From positions 930,001 through 994,000 of the forward strand of contig NZ_JACJUD010000001.1 in NCBI RefSeq assembly GCF_014174475.1: 64,000 bases of DNA. Direction: 5' to 3'. A model generated the notes under the pieces. The model saw only the letters and a list, made by a program, of their open reading frames with translations. It did not search any database and had not been told where the DNA came from. This document shows positions 51,007-62,768 of this stretch, one piece after another; the first letter of the stretch is position 1, and every line of letters starts with the position of its first letter. This DNA is from Aquipseudomonas ullengensis. Lineage in GTDB: Bacteria > Pseudomonadota > Gammaproteobacteria > Pseudomonadales > Pseudomonadaceae. The position numbers were made by a program, and so were the translations under genes.

Positions 51007-53590
51007 ATGATCAACGTCGATCTGCAACAACTGGTGCAGGCACTGGACGCCGACACCCGCCGCGACCTCGAAGGCGCCGCCGAGCGCTGCCTGCAACGCG
51101 GTGGCAACAAGATCCTGGTGGAAGACCTGCTGCTCGGCCTGCTCGAGCGCCCGCAGGGCCTGCTGGCCCGCGCCCTGCAGGATGCCGAAGTGGACGCCGG
51201 TGAACTGGCCAGCGCTCTGCAGCCACGCGGCGAACACAGCGCCTCGCGCAACCCGGTGTTCTCCGCCGAGCTGGTGCAGTGGCTGCAGGACGCCCTGCTG
51301 GTGGCCAACCTGGAGCTGGGCCAGAGCCAGGTGGAGCAGGCCGCGCTGATCCTCGCCCTGCTGCGCAACCCGATGCGCTATGCCGGCAGCCACTACCAGC
51401 CGTTGCTGGCCAAGATCGACGCCGAACGCCTACGCGATTTCGCCCTCAGCCAGCAGCCGCAGGCTGTTGCCGGCAAAGCCGCTGCGCCCGGTGAGTCCAA
51501 CCTGCAACGCTTCACCCACAACTTCACCCAGCAGGCCCGCGACGGCAAGCTCGACCCGGTGCTGTGCCGCGACGCGGCGATCCGCCAGATGATCGATATC
51601 CTCGCCCGCCGGCGCAAAAACAACCCGATCGTGGTCGGCGAGGCCGGCGTCGGCAAGACCGCCATAGTCGAAGGCTTGGCCCTGCGCATCGCCAGCGGCG
51701 AAGTGCCGGAAGTGCTCAAGGGCGTAGAGCTGCTGTGCCTGGACATGGGCCTGCTGCAGGCCGGCGCCAGCGTCAAAGGCGAGTTCGAGCGGCGCCTGCA
51801 GGGAGTGATCGACGAAGTGAAGGGCGCGGCCAAGCCGATCATCCTGTTTATCGACGAGGCCCATACCCTGATCGGCGCCGGCGGCCAGGCTGGTGGCTCG
51901 GACGCCGCCAACCTGCTCAAGCCGGCCCTGGCGCGTGGCGAGCTGCGCACCATCGCTGCCACCACTTGGAGCGAATACAAGAAGTACTTCGAGAAGGACC
52001 CGGCCCTGGCCCGGCGTTTCCAACCGGTGCAGCTGCACGAGCCGACGGTTCAGGAAGCCGTGACCATCCTCCGTGGCCTGGCCCCGGTGTACGAGCAGAG
52101 CCACGGCATCTACCTGCGTGACGATGCGGTGGTGGCCGCCGCCGAACTGTCGGCGCGCTACCTGGCCGGCCGCCAGCTGCCGGACAAGGCGGTCGACGTG
52201 CTCGACACTGCCTGCGCACGGGTACGCATCAGCCTGGCCGCCGCCCCGGAAGCCGTGGAGCGCCTGCGTGGCGAGATCGCCGAAGGCCAGCGCCAGCGCG
52301 AAGCCCTGCGCCGCGACCTGGACGCCGGCCTGCAAGTCGACGGCGAAGCCCTGGAGCAGCTGGAAAGTCGTCTGCGCGAAGCTGCCGGCGAACTGCAGCA
52401 GCTCGACGCGCGCTGGAGCGAGCAGCGCCAACTCGCCGAACGCCTGCTGCTCCTGCGCCGGCAATGCGCTGCCGCGCGCCTGCCGCAAACCGAAACCAGC
52501 GATGAGCCGCTGCCGGACCTGGCCGAGCTGGAAGCCGAGCTGCGTGCGATCCAGGCAGAGCTGGCCGCCGCCCAGGCCGCCGAGCGCCTGGTCAGCCACG
52601 AAGTCTGCCCGCGCCTGGTGGCCGAGGTGATCAGCCACTGGACCGGTGTGCCGCTGAGCCAACTGGCCCGCGAACACAGTGCCAAGGTGGCCGGCTTCGC
52701 CCATGACCTGCGCCAGCGCGTGCGCGGCCAGGAGCAGGCCGTGGTGGCCCTCGACCGCGCCATGCGCGCCAGCGCCGCCGGGCTGAACAAGGACGATGCG
52801 CCGGTCGGCGTGTTCCTCCTGGTCGGCCCCAGCGGCGTCGGCAAGACCGAGACCGCCCTGGCCCTGGCCGACCTGCTGTACGGCGGCGAGCGCTTCCTCA
52901 CCACCATCAACATGGCCGAGTTCCAGGAGAAGCACACGGTGTCGCGGCTGATCGGCGCGCCGCCCGGCTACGTCGGCTACGGCGAGGGCGGCATGCTCAC
53001 CGAGGCGGTACGACAGAAGCCCTACTCGGTGATCCTCCTCGACGAGGTGGAGAAGGCAGACCCGGAGGTGATGAACGTCTTCTACCAGATCTTCGACAAG
53101 GGCGTGGCCAACGACGGCGAAGGCCGCGCGATCAACTTCCGCAACTGCCTGATCCTGATGACCAGCAACCTGGCCAGCGAGCAGATCGCCCAGCTCTGCA
53201 GCGATGAGCAACGCCCGGCCGCCGAAGTACTGGAGCAAGCCATCCGCCCGGCCCTGAGCCGCCACTTCAAGCCGGCGCTGCTCGCACGCATGCGCGTGGT
53301 GCCTTACTACCCGGTGGCCGGCAGCGTGCTCGAGGAACTGGTGGCGCTCAAGCTGGCCCGCCTCGGCGAGCGCCTGGCGCGGCGCCAACTGGGCTTCAGC
53401 CACAGCCCGGCGCTGCTCGCCCAGTTGGCCGCGCGCTGCCAGCACAGCGACAGCGGCGCCCGGCTGATCGACCAGTTGCTGGAGCAACACCTGCTGCCGC
53501 AGATCGCCGACCGCCTGCTGGACGCCATGGCCAGCGGCGAAAGCCTGCACCAGGTGCACGCCACCCTCGACGGTGAAGGAGCGCTGGTCT

Positions 53591-53604
<14 letters not shown>
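51007..53604 (+). CDS. clpV: ClpV (TssH) sheath-recycling AAA+ ATPase
   Basis: This 865-residue class-1 Clp/Hsp100 ATPase has an N-terminal Clp_N domain (about 1-160) that binds the contracted TssC. The first AAA+ module has Walker A GEAGVGKT and Walker B ILFIDEAHTLIG. The long middle coiled coil (about 410-540) is Leu/Glu/Arg-rich. The second AAA+ module has GPSGVGKTE and VILLDEVEKAD. It depolymerises contracted sheaths for reuse. AAAGGA precedes ATG. Its stop lies 14 bp inside the next gene. Confidence 0.97.
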
Positions 53605-55141
<1,537 letters not shown>

Positions 55142-55193
55142 GCCCGCACCCATGCCAACCCATTCCCCCATTGCCACCCGTGGAGAACGCCCG

Positions 55194-55325
55194 ATGTCCC
55201 ACCTTGTCACCCTCGGCCTGCTGGCCATCCTGCTCGGCGTGAGCGGCTGCGCCGGCAACTACAAATCCAGCGACGACGACTACCGCCCGCTGGGTGATCC
55301 GCAAGCCGAACAACGCGCCCCGTAA
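55194..55325 (+). CDS. Tiny T6SS lipoprotein (OrfX-like)
   Basis: This 43-residue protein starts MSHLVTLGLLAILLGVSGCA, a complete lipoprotein signal with lipobox VSGC (Cys19). The hydrophilic tail is only 24 residues. Shine-Dalgarno GGAG lies nine bases before ATG. It sits between the sigma54 activator and fha, the position of orfX (PA1664) in the H2-T6SS operon of P. aeruginosa, as I recall it. Not a TssJ substitute, since tssJ is present downstream. Role unknown. Confidence 0.75.
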   Translation: MSHLVTLGLLAILLGVSGCAGNYKSSDDDYRPLGDPQAEQRAP

Positions 55326-55344
55326 CGCCAAGGAGCACAGACCA

Positions 55345-56553
55345 ATGGAACTGGTATTCGACGTCGTCAGCGCCCAGCAATTTGCTCCCGGCCTGCTGAC
55401 CAGCAAGAGCTTCAAGAAAACCGGCGGGGTGATCGGCCGGGGCGAAGATTGCGACTGGCCGATCCCCGACAGCAAACGCATCCTCTCCAGCCGGCACGCC
55501 CAGGTCAGCTACCGCGACGGCCACTTCTACCTGACCGACACCAGCAGCAACGGCATTCAGCTCAAGGACAGCGGCGCCAGCCTGCGCAAGGGCGAACCGC
55601 AGCGCATTGAGCATGGCAGCGTGTACTGCCTGGGCGAGGTGGAAATCCGCGCGCGCCTGCTGCAGGACCCGGCGCAGTTCGAGGAACAGATCGGCCGCAG
55701 CCAACCGGCCGGCAGCATCATCCCGGATGACGCCTTTCTCGACCTCGACCCGATTGCCGCCCTCGAACAGCGCCCGCGCGGCTACAGCACGCTGGACGAA
55801 TTCGCCGGCCTGGTGCAGGAGCCCGAGGAGCAGTTCGCGCGCAGCGAATACGCGCGCATCGACATGCAAAGCCTGCTGCTGCCCGAGCTGGTTGCCGAGC
55901 CCAGCGCGGTGCGGGTCGAAGCCGCCAAGGTTGTGCCGCAGCCGGCCGGCGAGCCACAGAGCACGGTGTTCTGGCAGCGCTTCGGCGACGCCCTCGGCGT
56001 ACCGCTGGACGACCTAGACGAAGCCGCCCGCGAAGCCCTCGCGCTGCATGCCGCGCGCCTGCTGAAACAAAGCATCGGCGGTCTGCAGCAGAGCCTGCGC
56101 ACCCGTGGCGAATTGAAGAATGAATTGCGCCTGGCCCTGACCACCGTACAAAACGCCGGCAACAACCCGCTCAAGCACAGCGCCGATGCCAGTGAAGCGC
56201 TCAACGTCCTGCTGCGCGGCAACAAGCCCGGCCAAGTGCCTGCTGAACAGGCGCTGGGCCGCGCCTACCGCGATCTGCAGGCACACCAGGTGGCGCTGTT
56301 CGCCGCCAGTCGCAGCGCCGTCGCCAGCCTGTTCGAGCAGTTCGCCCCGGTGCAGCTGTGCCTGCGTTTCGAGCAGCAGCGCAAACCGCTGCTGGCCACC
56401 GCCGCCAGCCGCTGGCGCGCCTACCAGCGGCATTACCAGGCGCTGGAAAAGGATGACGACTGGAGCGAACGGCTGTTCGCCCGCGACTTCGCCAAGACCT
56501 ACGAAGAGCAGGTGCGCCTGATCGCCACGCTCGATAGCAACTTTCAAGGATGA
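55345..56553 (+). CDS. fha: Fha (TagH), FHA-domain T6SS regulator
   Basis: This 402-residue protein has an N-terminal FHA domain (about 25-95: GGVIGRGEDCDWPIPDSKRILSSRHAQVSY...NGIQL), with the phosphothreonine-binding Arg, Ser and Asn. After an acidic linker comes the conserved C-terminal T6SS-FHA region (ARDFAKTYEEQVRLI). It is the usual phospho-target and switch of the PpkA kinase/PppA phosphatase pair found at the end of this operon. ATG 55345 follows AAGGAG. The end overlaps the possible upstream start of tssJ. Confidence 0.93.
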   Translation: MELVFDVVSAQQFAPGLLTSKSFKKTGGVIGRGEDCDWPIPDSKRILSSRHAQVSYRDGHFYLTDTSSNGIQLKDSGASLRKGEPQRIEHGSVYCLGEVEIRARLLQDPAQFEEQIGRSQPAGSIIPDDAFLDLDPIAALEQRPRGYSTLDEFAGLVQEPEEQFARSEYARIDMQSLLLPELVAEPSAVRVEAAKVVPQPAGEPQSTVFWQRFGDALGVPLDDLDEAAREALALHAARLLKQSIGGLQQSLRTRGELKNELRLALTTVQNAGNNPLKHSADASEALNVLLRGNKPGQVPAEQALGRAYRDLQAHQVALFAASRSAVASLFEQFAPVQLCLRFEQQRKPLLATAASRWRAYQRHYQALEKDDDWSERLFARDFAKTYEEQVRLIATLDSNFQG

Positions 56554-56558
56554 ATGCC

Positions 56559-57038
56559 ATGCGCCGCCTTATCAGCCTTAGCCTGTTGACCCTGCTCGCC
56601 GCCCTCAGCGGCTGCTCCAGCCTGTCGCCTTACTCGGACAAGACCAAGCTCGACCTCAGCCTGATCGCCAGCGACCGCCTCAACCCCGACCTCAAGGGCC
56701 GCCCCTCGCCGATCGTGGTGCGCCTGCTGGAACTGAAGAATCCCTCGTCGTTCAACAACGCCGACTTCTTCTCCCTCTACCAGCGCCCCAAGGAATCGCT
56801 GATGCCGGATCTGGTCAGCTTCGAGGAACTGGAAGTGCGCCCCGGCGAGACCCGCGAACTCAAGCTCGCGGTGCAGCCCGGCAGCCGCTACGTCGGGGTG
56901 GTTGCCGCCTACCGCGACCTGCCGGAGGCCAGCTGGCGTTTTGTCGTGTCGCTGCAGGAAGGCCGGATCAACCAGGCCGGCGTGCGCCTCGACGAGCACG
57001 GCCTGCAAGCGCTGACCCACGACCAGGCCGAGGACTGA
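56559..57038 (+). CDS. tssJ: TssJ, outer-membrane lipoprotein of the T6SS membrane complex
   Basis: This 159-residue lipoprotein has a signal peptide with lipobox LSGC (MRRLISLSLLTLLAALSGCSS) and a transthyretin-like fold (IVVRLLELKNPSSFNNADFF..., RELKLAVQPGSRYVGVVAAYRDLPEASWR). It links TssM to the outer membrane. ATG 56559 is preferred because CAAGGA lies eight bases upstream; ATG 56550 is possible and overlaps fha by ATGA. Four bases separate it from tssK. Confidence 0.95.
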   Translation: MRRLISLSLLTLLAALSGCSSLSPYSDKTKLDLSLIASDRLNPDLKGRPSPIVVRLLELKNPSSFNNADFFSLYQRPKESLMPDLVSFEELEVRPGETRELKLAVQPGSRYVGVVAAYRDLPEASWRFVVSLQEGRINQAGVRLDEHGLQALTHDQAED

Positions 57039-57042
57039 GCAC

Positions 57043-58374
57043 ATGGAGATGCTCAAAGTGGTCTGGCAAGAAGGGATGCTCCTGCGCCCGCAGCATTTTC
57101 AACAGAGTGATCGCTACTACGAACACCAGCTCAAGGCGCGCACGCGCCTGCTGCAGGTCTATCCCTGGGGCTTCTTCAGCCTGGAAGTGGACCGCCAGTT
57201 CCTCGGCATGGGCAAGCTGGTGCTGAGCCAGGCCAGCGGCGTGCTGCCCGACGGCAGCCTGTTCGAGATCGACGCCGCGCGCGAACCGCTGGCCCTCGAC
57301 GTGCCGCCGAACACCTCGGCGACCCCGGTTTACCTGGCCCTGCCGCTGGTCACCGGCAACCACATCGAGAGCCGCCGCAGCGAACAGCAGGACGTGCTCG
57401 CCCGCTACCGCGCCCACGAGCTGGAAGTCACCGACTCGAATGCCGGCGACAGCGCCGCCAGCCAGGTCAGTTGCGGGCGCCCGGACTTCCGCCTGCTGCT
57501 CGGCGAACAGCAAACCGACCAGGCCTTCGTCAAACTCAAGGTGGCGGAAATCCTCGACACCAGCCCGGACGGGGTGATCGCCCTCGACCCGGACTTCAGC
57601 CCGACCTTCCTCCACCTGCAGGCCTCCAGCACCCTGCTGGCCTACCTCAAGGAAGTGATCAGCATGCTTGGCCACCGCGGCGACATTCTCGCCGAGCGGG
57701 TGCGGGCCGCCGGCAAGCTGGGCAATACCGAAGTCGGCGACTTCCTCATGCTGCAACTGGTCAACCGCTACGAGCCGCAGCTGCGCCACTGCCTGAGCCT
57801 GGAGCAGCTGCACCCGGAGCTGATCTACCGCGAACTGGTGGGCCTGCTCGGCGAGCTGGCGACCTTCGCCAGTGACCACAAGCGCCCGCGCCTGGACAGC
57901 CGCTACCTGCACAACGACCAGGCCGGCAGCTTCCGCAAGCTGATGGATGCGCTGCGCCAGGTGCTGTCGATGGTGCTCGAACAGCACGCCATCGAGCTGC
58001 CCCTGCAACAGCGCCAGTACGGCATCCAGGTCTCGCCGCTGCAGGATCACAAGCTGCTGACCAGCGCCGACTTCATCCTCGCCGCCAGCGCCCAATGCGA
58101 CGCCGAGGAGCTGCGCAAGCGCCTGCCGGCGCACCTGAAGATCGGCGCAGTGGAGCGCATCCGCCAGCTGGTCAACCTGCACCTGCCAGGGATCAAGGTA
58201 CGGCCGCTGCCGGTGGCGCCACGGCAGATTCCCTTCCACTCGGACAAGACCTATTTCGCCCTGGAGCTCGGTTCGGAAGAGCTGGCGCAGCTGGAAAGCT
58301 CGGGCGGGTTTGCCTTCCACGTGTCCGGGGACTTCTCCGGGCTTGAGCTGAAATTCTGGGCGATCAGGAGCTGA
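57043..58374 (+). CDS. tssK: TssK, baseplate-membrane complex connector
   Basis: This 443-residue TssK starts MLKVVWQEGMLLRPQHFQQSDRYYEHQL, then has YLALPLVTGN, the central LLAYLKEVISMLGHRGDIL region and the C-terminal ELKFWAIRS. It is a trimer that joins the baseplate to TssL and TssM. There is no lipobox, as expected. It is closely followed by tssL (2 bp), the standard J-K-L order. Confidence 0.97.
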   Translation: MEMLKVVWQEGMLLRPQHFQQSDRYYEHQLKARTRLLQVYPWGFFSLEVDRQFLGMGKLVLSQASGVLPDGSLFEIDAAREPLALDVPPNTSATPVYLALPLVTGNHIESRRSEQQDVLARYRAHELEVTDSNAGDSAASQVSCGRPDFRLLLGEQQTDQAFVKLKVAEILDTSPDGVIALDPDFSPTFLHLQASSTLLAYLKEVISMLGHRGDILAERVRAAGKLGNTEVGDFLMLQLVNRYEPQLRHCLSLEQLHPELIYRELVGLLGELATFASDHKRPRLDSRYLHNDQAGSFRKLMDALRQVLSMVLEQHAIELPLQQRQYGIQVSPLQDHKLLTSADFILAASAQCDAEELRKRLPAHLKIGAVERIRQLVNLHLPGIKVRPLPVAPRQIPFHSDKTYFALELGSEELAQLESSGGFAFHVSGDFSGLELKFWAIRS

Positions 58375-58376
58375 AC

Positions 58377-59240
58377 ATGATCAAGGAAGCACAGGACAAG
58401 ACCGTCGTCCTCAACCGCCAGACTGCCGGCGCGGCGCGCAGCCCGCTGACCGACTTCGCCGCACCGCCCATGGAACAGCTCGAGGAACGCATGGTGTATG
58501 CCGCGCGCATGCGCCCGGCTGAAGTCTTCAACATCAGCTTCAACCCGCTGGTGGCCGCCAGCGCGCTGCTGCTCTCGGAAGTGGTGCGGTTGAAGAACAG
58601 CGCCAGCGCGGAGAATTTCCAGGCGCTCAACGAACGCCTCAGCGTGGCAATCAAGCTGTTCGAGCACCGCGCCCTGCAGGAAGGCGCCGAGGGCGGCCAG
58701 GTGATGGCCGCGCGCTACGTGCTGTGTACGGTGGTCGATGAAGCGGTGGTGACCACCCCCTGGGGCAACGAGAGCGCCTGGTCGCAGATGAGCCTGCTGT
58801 CGAGCTTTCACAACGAAACCTTCGGCGGCGAGAAGTTCTTCCAGCTGCTCGAGCACCTGTCGCGCAACCCGGTGAAGCACCTGGCCATGCTCGAGCTGAT
58901 GTACATCTGCCTGTCGCTCGGTTTCGAGGGCAAGTACCGCGTGCTGCCGCGCGGCCTGCTCGAACTGGAGGCGATCCGCGACAGCCTGTACCGGCAGATC
59001 CGCCAGCTGCGCGGGGATATTCCCCGCGAGCTGTCACCGCACTGGCAGGGCCTCAAGGAAGGGCGCCGACGCCTGGTGCGCATCGTGCCGGGCTGGCTGC
59101 TGGCTATCGCCACGCTCGCCGGCCTCGGCCTGCTGTATGCCGGCTTCAGCTGGGTGCTGCACGAAGAACGGCGCACGGTGCTGCAGCCGTATCAGGCGGC
59201 CGAGGTCGCTCCGGCCCCCGCGCAATCCAATCAGGGATGA
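58377..59240 (+). CDS. tssL: TssL (DotU), inner-membrane T6SS protein
   Basis: This 287-residue DotU-like protein has a cytoplasmic domain (about 40-230) with VDEAVVTTPWGNESAWSQMSLLSSFHNETFGGEKFF and LELMYICLSLGFEGKYRV. A single C-terminal membrane helix follows (IVPGWLLAIATLAGLGLLYAGF, about 235-258). There is no fused OmpA/peptidoglycan-binding domain. With TssM and TssJ it builds the trans-envelope complex. Six bases separate it from tssM. Confidence 0.97.
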   Translation: MIKEAQDKTVVLNRQTAGAARSPLTDFAAPPMEQLEERMVYAARMRPAEVFNISFNPLVAASALLLSEVVRLKNSASAENFQALNERLSVAIKLFEHRALQEGAEGGQVMAARYVLCTVVDEAVVTTPWGNESAWSQMSLLSSFHNETFGGEKFFQLLEHLSRNPVKHLAMLELMYICLSLGFEGKYRVLPRGLLELEAIRDSLYRQIRQLRGDIPRELSPHWQGLKEGRRRLVRIVPGWLLAIATLAGLGLLYAGFSWVLHEERRTVLQPYQAAEVAPAPAQSNQG

Positions 59241-59246
59241 GTTGAG

Positions 59247-62200
59247 ATGAAGGAATTTCTCCGTAAAACCGCCGCCTTCCTGCGCCAGACGTGGGTCTGG
59301 AGCCTGTGCCTGGTGCTGGTCCTGGCGCTGCTGGTGTGGTTCGTCGGGCCGCTGCTGGCAGTCGCCGACAACAAGTTCTGGGCCTCGGCCAGCAGCCGTC
59401 TGCTCAGCATCAGCGGGTTGTTCCTGGCCTGGGGCCTGTTCATCGTCTTCGTCAGCTGGCGCGCCAACGTGCGCAAGAAGCAGGACGCCGATGACGCCGA
59501 TGCCCAGGAACGCCTGCGCCGCGAAGGCCTGATCAGCGAGGAGCAGGTCGAGTTGCGCAGCCGCTTCAAGCAGGCGCTGCATACCCTGAAAAGCGCCAGC
59601 CTGTACCGCGGGCGCAGCGGCAAATGGCGCAACGAACTGCCCTGGTACCTGCTGCTCGGCCCGCAGGGCAGCGGCAAGACCAGCCTGTTGGACTTCTCCG
59701 GCCTGGACTTCCCCTTGAGCAAGGGCGATGCCCAGCGCCTGACCAAGGATGTTGGCGGCACCCGCTACTGCAACTGGCATTTCGCCGACCACGCGGTGCT
59801 GCTCGACGCCAGCGGCCGCTACCTGACCCAGCCCGACGTGGCCGTCGACAGCCGCGCCTGGCACACCCTGCTCAACCTGCTGCGCAAACGCCGTTCGCGC
59901 CCGCTCAACGGCGTGCTGGTGAACATTCCCGTAGACAGCCTGCAGTACCACAGCGAGCTGGAGCTGGAGAACCTGGCCCGCCAGGTGCGCCAGCGCCTGC
60001 ACGAGATCCACGTCGAGCTGCGTGTCGAGGTGCCGGTGTATTTGGTGCTGAGCAAGGCCGACAAGGTGCTCGGCTTCGATGAGTTCTTCGACCAGCTGAG
60101 CCGCGAGGAAAGCGATCAGGTGCTCGGCGCCAGCTTCCGCAAGGAACAGAACGCCACCGACGTCGCGGTGGTACGCCAGGAGTTCGAGGAACTGCTGCGC
60201 CGCCTCAACAGCCAGGTGATCCTGCGCATGCACCAGGAGCGCGACACCCAGCGCCGCGGGCGCATCCTCGACTTCCCACACCAGCTCGGCCAGCTCGGCG
60301 AGCGCCTGTGCCTGTTCGTCGAACTGGCCTTCAGCGGCAACCGCTACCAGCGCAGCAGCCAGCTGCGCGGTTTTTACCTGACCAGCGCACCGCAGCTGCA
60401 TGATCCCCTCGACCCCAGCACCACCGGCATCGGGCGCAACCTCGGCCTGGCCGGCAGCAGCCTGCCAACCTACCGCAGCGGCCGCGCGCGGTTTATCCAC
60501 CAGCTGCTCAGCCGGGTGATCTTCCCCGAGGCGGATCTGGCCGGCCTGGACGACAAGGAAGTACGCCGCATCGACTGGCGCCAGCGCGCCCTGTATGCCG
60601 GTGCAGCCGCCTGCCTGGTGCTGTGCGGCCTGCTCTGGGGCAACAGCTATTCGGCCAACCACGGTCGCCTGGAACAACTGCGCGAACTGGCCCAGCAACT
60701 GACCCGCCAGGGCGAAACCCTCAAGCCGGCAGACGACGTCCAACAGGCGCTGGCGCTGCTCGATAGCAGCTACGCGGCGACCCAGGTGTTCCCCGCCAGC
60801 AGCGACGCGGCCCTGCTCGAACGCGGCGGCCTGTACCAGGGCCCGAAGGTCGATCCACAGTTGCAACAGGCCTATCGGCGTCAGCTGGAAGCCGAGCTGC
60901 TGCCGCGCGTTGCGCGCCAGCTGGAAGGACAGATCCGCGCCAACCGTGACGACCGCGAACTGCTGCTGGGCAGCCTGCGTGCCTACCTGATGCTCAACCT
61001 GGAGGAGCGCCGCGAGCCGGCCTTCCTGCAGGAATGGCTGGCCGCCGACTGGTCGCTGCGCTACGCCGGTGACAACGCCACGCAAAGCGGCCTGGGTCAG
61101 CACTTCCAGCGCCTGCTGGCCGGGCCGTTCAGTGCCTACCCGGTGAATGAGCGGCTGGTGGCCGAGGCGCGGCAGATCCTGCGCAGCGAGTCGCTGGCCA
61201 ACGTGGTTTACCGCATGTTGCGCGACCAGGCCCGTAGCCTGCCCGAATACAGCCTGGCTCAGCAGCTGGGCAACCAGGCCACGCTGTTCCTCGGCAGCGA
61301 CTACGCGATTCCCGGGCTGTATACGCAGAAGGGTTACCAGCAGTACTTCGTGGCCCAGGGCGTCAGCCTGGTGCGCGACATCCTGCGCGACAACTGGGTA
61401 CTCGGCGAAGGCAGCAGCCTCAGCGACAACGACCTCAGCCGCCTGCTGGTGGAGCTGGAGCAGCTGTACTTCCGCGACTACGCCAACTACTGGGGCGAAG
61501 CCATCGCCCAGCTCGGCCTGGAACCGATCGGCAACAGCGCCCAGGGCATTCTCCAGTTGAGCGCGCTGACCGCCGCCAATTCGCCGCTGCTGCAGATCCT
61601 CGTGGAAGTGCGCGAAAACACCCGCTTCGACTTGCCGGCAGCCGCCGACCAGGTCGACGAGCTGGCCGCCCAGGCCAAGCTGGGCAAGAAGGCCAAACTG
61701 GCCGCCGCTGCGGCCGAACAGGGCCTCGGCGCCATCGCCAAGAGCCTGCCGGATACCGCGCGCAAAGCCCTGCAACGGCGCTTCGAACCCCTGCACCGGC
61801 TGCTCGACAGCAACAGCGGCGCCGGCCCGGAACTGGCCGCCACCCTGCAGGCACTCGACGCCCTGCGCCTGCAACTGAGCAGCCAGGCCCACGCCAGCTC
61901 CCCGGAACAAGCCGCCTTCGAAATGGCCCAGTCACGCATGAGCGGCCAGCCGGATGCCATCAACCAGGTCCGCAGCAATGCCGCACGCCTGCCGCAACCG
62001 GTGGGCAACTGGCTGAGCCTGATCGCCGACGACAGCTGGCAGCTGGTCCTCGCCGACGCCTATGGCTACCTGAACAAGCGCTACCGCAACGAGCTGTATG
62101 CCTTCTACAAGGCCTCTCTGCTCAAGCGCTATCCGTTCAGCGCCAAAAGCGACAGCGACGTGGCGATTGCCGACTTCCGCGAGTTCTTCAAGGCCGATGG

Positions 62201-62768
62201 CGTCGCCGATGCCTTCGTCGATCGCTACCTCAAGGCCTTTGTCAGCGACAGCGATGGCGAGTACCAGCTGCGGCGTTTGGATGGCCAGGGGTTGCCGCTG
62301 TCATCGGTCTTCCTCAAGCAGATCAACCAGACCCAGAGCATTCGCCGCAGCTTCTTCGCCGAAAACCCGGCCGAGCCCCTGGTGCTGTTCAAGCTGGAAC
62401 CCTTCGCCCTCGACTACAGCCTCAACCGCGCCGACTTCCAGTTCGGCGGCCAGCAGCTGGAGTACCGTCACGGGCCGATCATCGCCACCGCCTTCCGCTG
62501 GCCGGCCGAAGCAGACGGCGATCGCAGCAGCCTGGTGCTCGAGGAACAAGGCGGACGGCGCGTCGGTATCGAGAAAAACAGCGGGCCCTGGTCGCTGTTC
62601 CGCCTGCTCGACCAGATGCAGGTGGAGCACCACAGCGGCCGCGACGTGCTGCTGCTCAAGGCCAACCTGCAGGGCCTGCAGGCCAAGTACCTGCTGCACA
62701 GCCAACGCTCGCCGAACCCCTTCGACGTCGCCCAGCTGCGCGACTTCAAGCTGCCGGCCACGCTCTGA
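59247..62768 (+). CDS. tssM: TssM (IcmF), inner-membrane T6SS scaffold
   Basis: This 1173-residue IcmF-like protein has two N-terminal membrane helices (WSLCLVLVLALLVWFVGPLL and ISGLFLAWGLFIVFVSW). The cytoplasmic NTPase-like domain carries an intact Walker A (GPQGSGKT, residues 138-145). A third helix lies near 450 (ALYAGAAACLVLCGLLWG). A large periplasmic part follows and ends in the TssJ-binding region (LLKANLQGLQAKYLLHSQRS...). The presence of Walker A suggests ATP use, which varies between systems. Its stop overlaps the phosphatase start (TGATG). Confidence 0.97.
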   Translation: MKEFLRKTAAFLRQTWVWSLCLVLVLALLVWFVGPLLAVADNKFWASASSRLLSISGLFLAWGLFIVFVSWRANVRKKQDADDADAQERLRREGLISEEQVELRSRFKQALHTLKSASLYRGRSGKWRNELPWYLLLGPQGSGKTSLLDFSGLDFPLSKGDAQRLTKDVGGTRYCNWHFADHAVLLDASGRYLTQPDVAVDSRAWHTLLNLLRKRRSRPLNGVLVNIPVDSLQYHSELELENLARQVRQRLHEIHVELRVEVPVYLVLSKADKVLGFDEFFDQLSREESDQVLGASFRKEQNATDVAVVRQEFEELLRRLNSQVILRMHQERDTQRRGRILDFPHQLGQLGERLCLFVELAFSGNRYQRSSQLRGFYLTSAPQLHDPLDPSTTGIGRNLGLAGSSLPTYRSGRARFIHQLLSRVIFPEADLAGLDDKEVRRIDWRQRALYAGAAACLVLCGLLWGNSYSANHGRLEQLRELAQQLTRQGETLKPADDVQQALALLDSSYAATQVFPASSDAALLERGGLYQGPKVDPQLQQAYRRQLEAELLPRVARQLEGQIRANRDDRELLLGSLRAYLMLNLEERREPAFLQEWLAADWSLRYAGDNATQSGLGQHFQRLLAGPFSAYPVNERLVAEARQILRSESLANVVYRMLRDQARSLPEYSLAQQLGNQATLFLGSDYAIPGLYTQKGYQQYFVAQGVSLVRDILRDNWVLGEGSSLSDNDLSRLLVELEQLYFRDYANYWGEAIAQLGLEPIGNSAQGILQLSALTAANSPLLQILVEVRENTRFDLPAAADQVDELAAQAKLGKKAKLAAAAAEQGLGAIAKSLPDTARKALQRRFEPLHRLLDSNSGAGPELAATLQALDALRLQLSSQAHASSPEQAAFEMAQSRMSGQPDAINQVRSNAARLPQPVGNWLSLIADDSWQLVLADAYGYLNKRYRNELYAFYKASLLKRYPFSAKSDSDVAIADFREFFKADGVADAFVDRYLKAFVSDSDGEYQLRRLDGQGLPLSSVFLKQINQTQSIRRSFFAENPAEPLVLFKLEPFALDYSLNRADFQFGGQQLEYRHGPIIATAFRWPAEADGDRSSLVLEEQGGRRVGIEKNSGPWSLFRLLDQMQVEHHSGRDVLLLKANLQGLQAKYLLHSQRSPNPFDVAQLRDFKLPATL

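Noticed and set aside
59034..61910. 958-residue minus-strand open frame across tssL-tssM
   Set aside because: Antisense to tssM with Walker A and membrane helices; shadow composition only.
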